Of a stretch of DNA of 64,000 nucleotides, positions 22,090 to 32,899 are shown piece by piece (position 1 is the stretch's first letter; each line of letters starts with the position of its first letter). The stretch is from NCBI RefSeq assembly GCF_035222275.1, contig NC_085883.1:3286001-3350000 (forward strand), given 5' to 3'. Both the position numbers and the translations under genes were made by a program. The DNA comes from Podospora bellae-mahoneyi (taxonomy: Eukaryota; Ascomycota; Sordariomycetes; Sordariales; Podosporaceae). The notes below the pieces were generated by a model that saw only the letters and a list, made by a program, of their open reading frames with translations, was not told where the DNA came from and did no database searches.

Positions 22090-23581
22090 GATGCCTTATT
22101 TATGACCTTGTATCCGCTACATTTGGCAGAGTTGAAGGAGGACTAGATGCTCTTTCGGCGAAATCCTGCACCCACACAATAATAAGGCTGGCTCCGGCAT
22201 TGTCCGCTGTGTCGCACGCTTGTGTGGCTTTTCGTGTCTTGTTTGTTGGCGAGAATGAAATACCAGTGTGTACTTGGTAGTTTTACGGCATGGGTACCCA
22301 GGTAGCGTTTTAGATAGTCGTCAAGCGCAAAATCGGTTGATTAGTGATCCCTAGGTACCATCCCCCCAAAGGTCGTGATGTCTGGTGTGGTGGTGAGGCA
22401 CCCTCCCACAAAATACATGCCATACACACAGCAAGTGTAAATCAAGACATATTATACTGTGAATCGTACCTTCCAAGCAAATTACTAGGTCTTCCCATTA
22501 TCTTTAGAGGCCTTTTAGTTATCTTTAAAGGCCTTGTAGCTAGTGGTAGTTGAAGACCTATTAACCACTTCAAAGGCTTTATGACTATTCCTCTAGGTTG
22601 GTATACGATATGGTGGGTATCTATTAATTCAAGGTACTTTAGCTAATGTGCCAATCACCTATTTCGTCGGGAGGGGTGTGAGGTGGTCGGTAGAGACCCC
22701 CCCTGAACCCATCCCTGAACCTACCTTCAGGCTCTAACCCGGGCCGGAATAAATAACCGCTTCGGTAGATTTGGTGAGCTTTGTGCGCCAAATCAAGCCG
22801 TAATACATTAAGTTAGACCTATTCATGGAAGTCCTGAGCCAAAGTCGAGCTTACCTAGGGCTGGCTCAGCTCAGATCACCCAAGGCTTTGTGGACCAAAT
22901 ATGTTGGGAGTGTGCCAGACCGCAAGGCGCTGGAGCTATTTGGTGAGGTCACAGTCGGTGATATGACAGCTTTTTCGGCAAGTTTGACCTTTGCGAAAGG
23001 CGGCATTAAAATAGTCGGATAGCGGTGCAGCGAAGAAGATGGTCGCATTGGCTGACAAATAGCCATCAGGTTTTCGTCAGGTTGGTTTGGCACAGAGTTG
23101 AGAGCACTTGACAGGTAGATTGTCGCGAGGCATCGGCAGGGCACACTGATTTGGATAGCTTTTCTGTATTAGACAATAATCCAAGGTCAATAACATGATT
23201 CCAAGCAACTGCCCGCACTTTTCTCATCAATACAACTTGCCTCACAGCATCAAGGAAACCCAGGATTTCTCCCAGCTTTCATGGTGATGGCGTGAGAGGT
23301 TTATAGATGCAGATCCGGCATGATAGGACAACATTGCAATGGAAAGTGTCTGAATCTTGTTACAGAGCGTACAACGAGGCTAGTGATTATACAAGTATGT
23401 GGGTCCTACAGTATTTACATTCAAGACTGACCTCTGAGATCAGCATCTCGCAGAGTCAGGTAAGCGGCGCCAATTCCTCAAAGCCCACGAGACTGGAATC
23501 TCAACTTTCCTCTCCGCAACATTGAAAACGGAGCCCCGTGACGGGTTGAATAGGCTGGGCTTGCTCCGGTATGCAAGGGAG
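22090..23581. other. Intergenic region with short repeats
   Basis: No gene that I can support. It contains a 21-bp tandem pair at 22498 and several GGTACC/CTAGGT words. The pieces at 22825-23022 have no family signature. Confidence 0.4.
22498..22539. repeat. Tandem 21-bp repeat, two copies
   Basis: TTATCTTTAGAGGCCTTTTAG is followed directly by TTATCTTTAAAGGCCTTGTAG, 19 of 21 identical. Confidence 0.8.
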
Positions 23582-25607
23582 CTATGCAAGCTGTAACGAA
23601 CCTCATGTTAGCCTTTGGACAATTTCCTTTCTCCCTTCTGGAGAGACTCACTAATTCTGCTCGCCGGGAGGCGCTTTCGTGGCCCCGAAGGGACTTCCAG
23701 TAAGTGTAGAGAGGCCAGTAGTAGCCGTCGTTGTCGCAGTGTGACAGCTCCTTCAGCTCCTCCGTCAACTCTTCGCCGTCTTCTATATACCGGTCTTCAT
23801 GCATGTTGTCCCACGTACCCTCTGCCTTTCCAATCAACCAGCAGGTAGCTTCAATGACGGCATCAATCCGCCGGTGAAGATCGGCAGGCTGAGGGGTTTC
23901 GTTTTGGGCAGCCTCTATGCTGGCCATGATGTTCCTGAGATTCGGAATCATGGGGGGTGTATCGTCGGTTCCGGCGATGCACAATTCCAGATGTCGAAAC
24001 ACCTCCACCACCCACAATGCGGCCTGCTCGTTGTCCGTGGTTTCCTCCCTGGTGATAAAGTCGCAAGAGTCCTTGATATACAAATCGTACCACTGCAAGA
24101 ACCCCACCTGCTCCAAACCCTCCACCCGACGCCTATGCATCTCCCTGGCCGCAAATGCTAGGACCACTTGACTGCGTTGGCTGAACCAACCACCAAGGCA
24201 AGACCCACATCCGCAGCAGTACTTGAGCTCGAGGAGCTCCTGCACAACCTCCCGGTCTTCCCCAAGCTCCGACGCAGACTTCACGGCCAGGCCGCTCACG
24301 TCCATGTAGGGGGTGCCGCTCAGAAGGCACCAAGACCGGATGGCCTTGTCGTTGAGGCCCGGGAAATCCTCAGAGAATCTCCAGTTCTTCCTCTCCCATG
24401 CGCAAATCGCCAAGAAGCGCTCACCCGAGTAGTCGCGCTCCCTCGCCTTTCCGAGCTGGTGCTCGAGCGCTTCGAGGGGCGTGCGCCCGCCCATGTTCTT
24501 GACCTCGGCCAAGTGCGGCTGGCGCTCTAGAACGAACCTGATCGCCTCGAGCTTGGACGAGACGGCGGCCAGGTGGAGGAGTGTGTTGCCACACTCCCCG
24601 CGCACGCCCCAGTCTTCGTGGTTGGGATCCTCTGGCATCTGCTCCCTGAGGAGCGCGGTGCACTCCTCGTCGGTGGTATGCTGTTTGCCCAGGTCTTGGA
24701 CAAGTCTGGCCATGTGGGCCGGCACAACGGTGAGCCAGGCGGGACGCACCCCAAACTCTTTCAGGTCGTGGTCGATTGCTTCGTCATCGGCAATGCTGAG
24801 CTTCCGTGAGGGATGGTCTGCGTTTGTCGTGTAGGCGAACCAGTCCGACTTTGCCACCCGGCGGAATCCTTGAGCTCTCCAAAAGGCCTCGGCTCTGCGC
24901 GTGATTTGGTGGTAAACCGGTACATCAGCCCCCCTGAGGAGACCCAAGAGGCGTGAATATTCGCGAGGGTCTGGTCTGGGACGAACAAACAGATAAAGCT
25001 CCTCCTTCCCGCAGTAGGTCTCGTTGAGGTTGAGGACATAGTGCACAATTTTCGTGCCGAGACCCTGTCCACGCCAATCCGGCTCGACATGAAAGTCCTC
25101 AAGCAGGAGCACGTTCTTCATGCTGCTGAGCTCCTCTCCCCACACACCCGTGCCTCTTGTCTCAGGAAAGTCCGACCTATACCACTTGATTGGCATCCCC
25201 CCGTCATGAGTGAGAAGATCTCCCACCAACGAAGTAACCGTGCTGTAACGATTGCGACAGCTCAAATCCGCCTCGCTCAACAAATCCTCCAGATCCACAT
25301 CCTCCATGACATAATCCCTCAGATCATCATACCTCTTCCGCTCATCATTCTTCAAATACTCAAGACATTCCCTGGCGTCGTCCAGATTGATCAAGACAGC
25401 GCAGAGTTCGGCGATGACCTCGCCGTCAGAGCGAGAAGTGGCCTGGCAGCGGATCTCATCAAACCACCATGGACGGTCTTGAACAGGCTTGAGGCCCTTC
25501 CTCATTCTGTGCTCATCGAAAAGTTCGTCCTCCTCGGTCCGTTCGTCGTAGTAGGGGACATTCTTGTTGATGATGTACTCGTCTGTTTGCTCGTAAACGT
25601 CACTCAT
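23582..25607 (-). CDS. GNAT acetyltransferase-ankyrin fusion protein
   Basis: Start at 25607. Residues about 110-265 form a GNAT domain with the acetyl-CoA loop in EPDWRGQGLGTKIVHYVL (Q/RxxGxG/A motif near residue 180) and a final AFWRAQGFRRV strand-turn. Ankyrin repeats follow from about residue 340 (GNTLLHLAAVSSKLEAIRFV, then GGRTPLEAL). A CCGCGSC cluster near residue 455 could bind metal. The long frame runs to 23478, but a good 61-nt intron (23591-23651, GTGAGT, GGCTAAC, TTACAG) removes the last part and gives a stop at 23582, for 654 residues. The acceptor substrate is unknown. The ankyrin part resembles the broken gene to its left. Confidence 0.8.
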
Positions 25608-27010
25608 TTTCCCCCTGGTTGAGTTTAAAGTTCAGTATCAAGACAATGGAAATTCAAAAACATGGCTGAGCTTGGAGTAAGCAAGCATGCTCAACATACC
25701 GTGATTCGATATGAAGATCGAGATGTATATTCTGATGATTTCTCAAGCGTACAAGCGTCGGTGTGTCGGGGTAGCTAGCCGTGCCGGAAACGAATATTGA
25801 TGAGTTGGTAAGAATACCGCAGCTGGTGCTCCAGTGTAGCACGAGGGCTGCCGGAAATGAAGCGGGAGATGACTGATGGCGGGAAATTGACTGACGATGG
25901 GCGAAAACGGAGGGGGAGAGAGACAATGGGAGAGAGACGACGCGAGAGAGAACTCTGACGCGACGCGGAAACGAAGAGGAAGAGAGCTGCTGCTTGGCGT
26001 AAACGATAAGGATAGACGCGGAAAGGCAGAACTGAGGCAATTGCGCCTTGCGAGGTCTTGATACTCCAGGGAACCGAAGGAAGAGAGGAAGAATCGGTAA
26101 TGATGACGTTAAGAGGGACGAAAAGATGATTCTTCTCGGTCGAGTGAATCCAGAGAGGAAGAATGGAGGCGGAGGAGAAGCTTGGTCGGAGAGGTGAATT
26201 GCAAAAAAAAGTAGGCACGGCAAGGCCAAGTGGTTGTTGGCCGGATGGCCCTAAAAACCAGGCACCGGCGCCGAGTCGCCGGTGGGAGAGCCCGAATAAC
26301 CAGGCACCGGCGGTGACTACCTTTCGTTTGAGCCCTTAATTCGTCCAAGCCCTGAAAAATCCCTCCACAAGCTTCCGCGGCCTTCCGCTCCCCTTCTGGG
26401 CTCCTCCGGCATCCTCCCATTCCATACCCTTCTGTGGCGTGTGCTGCTCCGTGGCCTTCCGGTGACAACGTCGCCTGGTCAAAATGCCAGGATTAGACTA
26501 CCTACACCACACCTCAGCTTGTACTATTTCCTAGGTTTTTAACATCAACTCCAAAGTTGTTGTTGTGAGTCATAATGATTTGTTACCTGCTCTTGATGGC
26601 TGATGCGGACTTGACTGACAGCCTACCCCCTTTCGTATCATCGCCGGGAGCTGTAGTCAATCTCATTGTCAAGGACGACCAGTTAGTCACCAGGATTGTC
26701 CGGCACTCGACACGAAACAAAGATAGTCCTGACTGCGGATAACCTTAAATCAACGTCTTCACAAAACACATGCATTGCGATGACAACTCGAAACATCACG
26801 CAACAACGAAAGCGATAAGGTTACCACAAGACCAATTTGAGATGAATGCTTGTGTCTTTTTGCCGGTTGCTCCTCCCCCAAGATAGCTCTGCCAGCAGGG
26901 TTCGCAGACTACAGGCCTTCCCTCAACTAGAATTTCGCATCCCACCAGTTCTCTGCGCTCTTTCCCCTCGTGGGTGAAGTCGCCGTGGTGTTGTCTGGCG
27001 CCATGCCCAT
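25608..27010. other. Upstream region of the GNAT gene, no gene seen
   Basis: On the minus strand 25900-26250 is strongly CT-rich, fitting a leader or promoter. The 15-mer AACCAGGCACCGGCG occurs twice (about 26257 and 26300). The long frames here have no protein character. Confidence 0.4.
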
Positions 27011-27517
27011 TTAGCAAGCAACAACGACAGACTTGATCAAATTCCCGCCACTATAACCGACACAGTGAAGAGGCACCTCGACGTGCTGGGGATCATTGGT
27101 GCAGTTCTCATCAGAGAAGTAAGTGGCTATCACACACATGTCAGTTCAACACATGGATGGTGAGGTTTCGTTCAAGATATTTGACATACTGGAGCAGCCG
27201 CCGGAGTTGACGACGCGCACGCGGCGAACTTCAATCTCGGTCCTGAAGCAGAAGGTGCCATATCGGTTGAGTCTGACAGTCATCCACTTCTTATCATTGC
27301 AGTTGATGCCGGTAGCCTCAAACATCTCGAAGAACCACTTGGGCGCGTCGCCGCTGCTGGCCGTGATGTTGTTTTCGTCAGTCGCGTTGGAGTTCCAGAT
27401 AACATTGGTTTCGCCTGCGGGGGGCGGGAGGTCAATGGTCGTGGTGGGCTCGGCTGGGGCAGCCACACCAGCGCTGATGACGCCTAGGAAGAGGGCGATG
27501 ATGGCAAAGACCTTCAT
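27011..27517 (-). CDS. Secreted six-cysteine small protein
   Basis: Start at 27517 with a clear signal peptide (MKVFAIIALFLGVISAGVAA). Exon 1 is 27517-27190, the intron 27189-27127 (63 nt, GTATGT, AACTGAC, GATAG), and exon 2 27126-27011, in phase, for 147 residues. Without splicing the frame stops after MC and the second half is lost. The mature protein has six cysteines (in INCND, TFCFR, GGCST, ENCTN, LHCVG and a C-terminal AC), enough for three disulfides, and several NxS/T sites. The family is unrecognised. Size, export and cysteine spacing are those of an effector-like or defence protein, which is inference. Confidence 0.75.
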
Positions 27518-29579
27518 GTTGATGATTAGTGGGTGGTATGTTGTGGTGTTGATTGAGGGATGATGGGAAGGTAGTCTGGCGTCGGGGGAGGGAGTGGTTG
27601 GTAGAGGAAGAGAAGATTCAGGTCTTCGGCCGTGGAAAGATGGGAATTAAGTACCTGAGCGTGAACCTGGGCAGGAGCAGTCTTCATGCGGTGGACCGGG
27701 CGGTCCCATCAGTGAATATCGTGCCGTGGGACTCATGGTATGCGATGATATCATAGCCTGGGCTGGAGCAAGTGAGGCTCTCAGGCTGGCCAATCTCCTC
27801 CATTCCCCGGAGCAACCGACTGCAGTTGAAGTAGCAGGAATGATGGGTCATGTTGCTTGTTGGTTGATCCGCTCAGCCGGCCGGCTCCAGCGCAACGGCC
27901 GCAACGGAGCTACCTAGGCATCCACTCCACCTCGAATTCAGACGAGTTGACTGCGAAAAAGAACATACCGTGAGCCAGCTGACCGTGGTGTCACAACCAC
28001 GACGCAGTGCTACAAAGCTAGCGGCAGTTCTCTGATGAATTCCCACTTTGTCGTTTGGCAGCACCCTGATCTTCACTCACCGGCCCCCAGAGGCTCACTG
28101 CCAACTCAGGTAAATACCGATGATACCTGATTTTCCGATCAGCTCTCTTTCAACGGAGAGCGCGTCCGCGCGGCCACGAGGTAGATGGTGAGGCCATGGT
28201 TCTCGATGACTTGTTGGCCATTTTTGGGTTGTCGGGAGAAGAATTTAATGATAAGGCGATGGGAGGTAGACGATAGGGCAATGGTTGACACAAAACTGTT
28301 TTCGAAGCTGCCGGAGATAAACGACGGATATCAAATACAAGGAAGGAAGGAAGATGGTTTTCAATGAAGAGACAATATACATATATATATATATATATAT
28401 ACATACTTTCAACAAGAACTGCCCGGTAGCTGTCTTATTTACCTCTCGCCGCCGATATGTCAATGAATAGCGGATACACCGGTCACCTCGGCCTGGCCTC
28501 CCAAAGATTGAACCAAGGTGAACAGGTTCCCCTTCAGCTTCAACCGGAACTACGCGTGGTCTATTCCTTAAGCACATGGCTTAACACTCTTGTGGAGAAC
28601 GCAGTAGCTTTGGTTACCTAGCATTTGGTGAGAAAATTTGGTATTGTTTGGCTTATCTGTTGACACAAGGTACACCATGTATGTGTTGAGTTATTCGTGA
28701 CGCCCCGCCTGTTGGAAGAATCCAAACGATAAATTGCAAATCATCCTACCACAAGAACGAAAGAATTGGGAATAAGGTAAGCAAATATTCTGCTGCTGCG
28801 TGTTTGTATTGGCTCCAAGAGAAGGCTTTGTGTCCAGTCACTATCCGGAATGGTTCGGACCTCGAATTCATTATTCTGGGCAAGCTCGGAGATGCCTCAG
28901 TTTCAGGTTTCTGCATAGAAACTTTCTCTTACCTATTGTGAGGTTCTCAAGCCGCCGTCCTCCTCAACTTCAGTTAAACGATCCACAACCACAGAGTTCT
29001 GTATTGTCGCAGACTGAAGTCTGAACTTCCTTACCAGTGGTGGTTTACTTGGACTAATAGTCAACAAGGAGGGGCGCGGTCGTAAGACTCAGGAGTCAAG
29101 AGGACCTCGCAGACTGTCCGGTGTGTTCGGAAGGGTACGCGGTCGCACCGGACCCAGAGAAAAGCTAGCAATCCGGCACGTTGATCCCGTTCCATTAAAA
29201 TGTCATCTTCGCGGTTCAGCCAGTTATATCTCTTCCCAACACACCATGTGTAACGTGAGAGAATGAGATACTGCTACACACAACCAAAATTTGCAAAGTG
29301 TAAGGGGCTGTTCCAGTGGGTAGCTGACCTGCCCACAGCAACGCCAGGTGGGATTTCCCAATCATCCGGCCGGTGGGTCTATACCCAATCCATGCTTCTC
29401 GCCGCAGCCATGCGCAATTCACAACTGCGAATGCGAAGAGGGGGTCAGCAACAAAAAGGGAAGTGGAACGGCAGATGTCAAGGGAAAGACCGAGATCCCG
29501 AGTGATGCTTTATATCTATCCCCGGACGGTGCCTGGATATGTCTTGTTGTGGTCTTGTTACACCCAACCCACCATCGAA
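27518..29579. other. Intergenic, no gene seen
   Basis: About 2 kb without a supported gene. Contains the microsatellite at 28375 and no family-like frame. Confidence 0.4.
28375..28406. repeat. (AT)n microsatellite
   Basis: About ten AT units at 28381-28400, flanked by ATAC steps. Confidence 0.9.
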
Positions 29580-30129
29580 ATGAAAACACAGGCAATCATA
29601 AATTTTCTCGCGGGAACCTATTCCCTCCTCAACACTACCCAGTAAGCCCCAGCTCCACGACCGAATCCCTGTGTACCTAAAACACAACACTAATCCACTC
29701 AGATGGCGAAACGGCACTCAAGTGTCCGACCCGTGGGGTGAGAAGCCAGCCGGCCTAATCACATACACCCGCTACGGTTACATGTCCGCCGTCATGAACT
29801 CGATGGAGCCAGACATGCGTCCTCCCGACATCCAGTGGCCACCAACTACCGGCGGGAGTATTGATGACTGGGCTTTGATCGGCAAGACCTCGTTATCATA
29901 TGCGGGGCCGTTTAGTTTCAACACCTCGGTACCATTGACGAAGTTCAGTGGACAGGTCTTGCATGGCCCAGTGACAACGGCAAGCATACCGCGTTTCGTG
30001 GGACAAATTCAGAGGCGAAATTACACTGTCATTGAGCAAGATGGGGAGGTGTACTTGACAATCTCTGTGATAACGACTCTGGCGGGGACCAGATCCGAGA
30101 TTTGGTGGAAGAGGATTGTTAAGGGGTAG
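29580..30129 (+). CDS. Lipocalin-like domain protein
   Basis: Exon 1 29580-29641 and exon 2 29703-30129, with a 61-nt intron (GTAAGC, ACACTAATCC, CTCAG), join in phase into 162 residues. The N-terminus GTYSLLNTTQWRNG, then DPWGEKPAGLITYTRYGYMSA, is the pattern of the Lipocalin_5 family, in which a W.L or YSL strand is followed by 'GxLxYTxxGYMSA'. No signal peptide is evident. Members bind small hydrophobic ligands or act as accessory cyclases in some fungal biosynthetic clusters, but no core biosynthetic enzyme is nearby. Confidence 0.8.
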
Positions 30130-30262
30130 ATGGATGATGTCTAGCTGAACAATGGATCTGGCTGTGAAGAGCATATCTACCTAGCTGCAAGTGCACTGTG
30201 ACCAAGTTTCAAAAATCAACTTGCTGTTGTTATTTTAGTCAGGGGCAAGCCTTTCTTTGCGG

Positions 30263-30613
30263 TCAGTACCTGTGTGGTGTCCAGTCTTCAGTGTGATCTG
30301 CGACTGGTCCATGTACTAAGTGTCCATCTGCCCGCTTCTCTCCTGGAGCCTTTCTCAGTTCCTTCATTGTGTCAACATCTTCCCCAACAAATTGTCCATA
30401 ATCGCGTCGGAGGGGTTTAAACCAGTCTCCGCCAAAAGGAGTATGATCCTAGCAGCTTCGGCCCCCGTCCCCTCCGCCCTTTTCGTGACATGTTCCAATC
30501 TTTACTTCAAGACGTCGATTGCCGCCTCTGCTACATCTGATCTTTCGGTTGCCACGTCCAGCTGCGTCTGAGGGCACTTGGTAATATCCAGCGAAGGGCA
30601 TGGAAGTGGACAT
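30263..30613 (-). pseudogene. Coiled-coil gene relic A
   Basis: From a possible ATG at 30613 (MSTSMPFAGYYQVPS) the minus strand gives heptad-like sequence, QLDVATERSDVAEAAIDVLK, then an in-frame TAA, then RLEHVTKRAEG, and after a shift in frame TMKELRKAPGEKRADGH to a stop at 30263. The start resembles that of relic E at 42.1 kb (MAYNRSSMPGAYLGG). CAA to TAA would explain the stop. Confidence 0.45.
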
Positions 30614-30798
30614 GCGTGTTTCAGAAATGATGTAGGTAAGGATCGAGCTTGGGGCAGATAAGCGATAAAAATATTTGATGGTACGTTTGAAGGTAGTGAC
30701 TTGGAAAAACATAGAGGAATGGACTTCTATACTGTTAGGATCTTCATGATCACTTTGATTGTGGACGAATTGCAACTCTGGGATTGAACCTGCCATGT

Positions 30799-30839
30799 AG
30801 GTAGCTAGGTACCTATCCATGCTGGCATCCTAGCTACCT
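30799..30839. repeat. Perfect 11-bp inverted repeat
   Basis: AGGTAGCTAGG (30799-30809) and CCTAGCTACCT (30829-30839) flank a 19-base loop that itself contains a GGTACC-like core. It could form a cruciform or be a motif common in this genome. Confidence 0.7.
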
Positions 30840-31489
30840 CTTCTGTCATATTAGTGACTAGCTTCAAGAGGAACCCCTAATGCCTGAATCAACATGCCCT
30901 CGTTGCTTCAAGATGTAAGTACGGCACACTGGATGATCTATTTGGGGACTTGGTCCACCAAGAGGAAGGAATGTGGATCATAGCATATATATTGATAGAT
31001 GAATAGAGGAACGAGTCTGGTGCAGGATGTCAGACTCCGCTATATATACATGTAAGAAGGTAACCTGGCGTGGATTTCATTATTCCTATCACTCTTCCCT
31101 CGTATCCCACCAACCACACTGCGGTCACGGCTCCGTAGCAATGGGGACGGGGATTTCGAGGACGGAATACCACGAAGCATGGAAGTAATACGAAGATGCT
31201 CCTGAACTCCTGGCTTTTCATGATGTAACCGTCTTTGATTCTACCAAGGCTTGATGTGCTACATTGCATGATGGCTACAAATCAGGGGTGGCCGGTTTTA
31301 AACTGCATTCTCTGTTGCGTGACGTGATCAGTTATGTTCAAGACAACATTGGGCCGGCATGAATTTGTTGTTGATCTGTCTGACACACATGGTCACAGAC
31401 AGAGAAACTTGGTCAAGCTACACGCACGCGGAACAAACTTAAGTAAAAACGCTGTCATTCATGCATGTAGGTAGTCATTATTACTTCTC
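30840..31489. other. Intergenic, no gene seen
   Basis: No supported coding frame between relics A and B. Confidence 0.4.
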
Positions 31490-32141
31490 CTATACCCTGA
31501 TGTCCCTTCCAAAAGGAAGACGAAGCAAACCTGTGAATGACTCAACTCCCTCTATCTCCCCCTTGTCACAGCCTCCATATCCCGACCCTGCTGGAATCAT
31601 GATACCTATTAATGGCTGCACTTTAGCCGCCTCTTCAACCTTCCCCTGGAGTCGAGCCTCTTCAAGCACGGCCAACTTCCTCTCCGCACCCAACATCCTC
31701 TTTCCCGCATCCAACGCTCTCATCTCCATATCCCTGTACTTGTCCTCCACCCATTCCGTCGACTCGGTCTTCTCATTCCGATCCTCCGCCACAAGGGCTC
31801 GGCGTTCCATCTCGTTGACCTTTGCCTGCCATTCGTTGGTGTTGTCAATCAACGAACTGGTCTCCTCTCTGACGTGCTGGTGTAAGTTCTCTTACCTGTT
31901 GGCGTCAGAAACCAGCGCGTGGTATGCATTGCGAGATTCCGTTAGTCCTGCGATTTGATGATTGTGTGTGTGTCTGGGAATCTTCTCTATTTCGGCATGA
32001 GCGCGGGTGAGATCCTGAAGGGCTGAAACCTGGCCTCTGAGTCGCGAGGATAGTCTGGTCTTTGTCCATGTCGTTGATCGAGGTTGAAGTCTGGGCGACC
32101 TGAGAGGCAGCGGTCTTGGCTGGGTTGTTGTTGGATTCCAT
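31490..32141 (-). pseudogene. Coiled-coil gene relic B
   Basis: ATG at 32141 begins MESNNNPAKTAASQVAQTST. After about 33 codons the coding frame moves by one (SALQDLTRAHAEIEK, ALVSDANR). It then crosses an in-frame TAA at 31892-31894 and continues ENLHQHVREETSSLIDNTNE, AKVNEMERRALVAE to a stop at 31490. The GTAAGAG at the stop could also be read as a donor, but no matching acceptor keeps the frame better than simple continuation. Coiled coil throughout, no enzymatic motif. CAA to TAA would explain the stop. Confidence 0.5.
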
Positions 32142-32899
32142 CTTCCACAGTCTCGAGGGGATGAGATAGAAAGAAATGGGCGATCGGTTGTTGGTGCGTT
32201 AATGAGAGGCCAATCAAGGAAGACCAGAGAGGAGGTTTATAACCACTCGAGATGGATGTTGTTCTCCTGGTGACTCATCTTTGCCTTACCAGGACTGAGT
32301 CAATCCCTTGCTCATTCGCACCACGCAGCCCGTTTGAGCATGCTGGATCAAAACAGATGGATTGAATTGGGTTCAGCGACACCACCATTGGCAGCTGGTT
32401 CTGGACAACGTGTGGACTTTTGTCACTGCCACGGATATTTAGGGTCAGGGTTGATGCCAGTGACCCATCGAGGACTGGATGTTACTTCCCTCTCACATTG
32501 TCCAACGAGACGGTAAAAGCCTTCAACAGTTAGTATCTGGATGTCGCCCATGCAAGATATTGAAGAGATCGAAACAATGTATCTCCAATGACGAGGAGAC
32601 AAGATTATGAGCTGGACACATACACAACAGCAAGGAAACATGACTGTAAAAAGTAATACACCTACACCACTACTAAAACTAAGCTGACTAGACTAAAAGA
32701 ACTCCCAATTGTTGGGAAAGCAATGTCCTCAACCATCTTTAGGGAAGAGAATTTCAGCTCTATCTAGGCAACGAAGGTAAATGATGAGTGTCTCCGGGCC
32801 AAAGCAAGGTGCCAAAGTCTGATGGGTTCCCGATGTACCTAGTATGAAATTGGCGCGGTGTCAAATGAGAGTAAGACGTACACCGCAGTGAAGCTATCC
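32142..32899. other. Intergenic, no gene seen
   Basis: Upstream region of relic B and 3' region of gene C. No supported frame. Confidence 0.4.

Noticed and set aside
25654-26229. 191-codon minus-strand frame
   Set aside because: Composition is that of a CT-rich leader read as Ser/Leu/Pro; a second frame over the same bases is equally open, and there is no domain.
26796-27017. 73-residue minus-strand frame after the secreted protein
   Set aside because: It begins inside the stop region of the real gene and is probably 3' untranslated sequence.
28150-28577. Tyr/Ile-rich minus-strand frame
   Set aside because: Produced by the AT microsatellite.
30770-30800. B-box-like GGTTCAATCCC on the minus strand
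   Set aside because: No A box or tRNA stems at the right distance.
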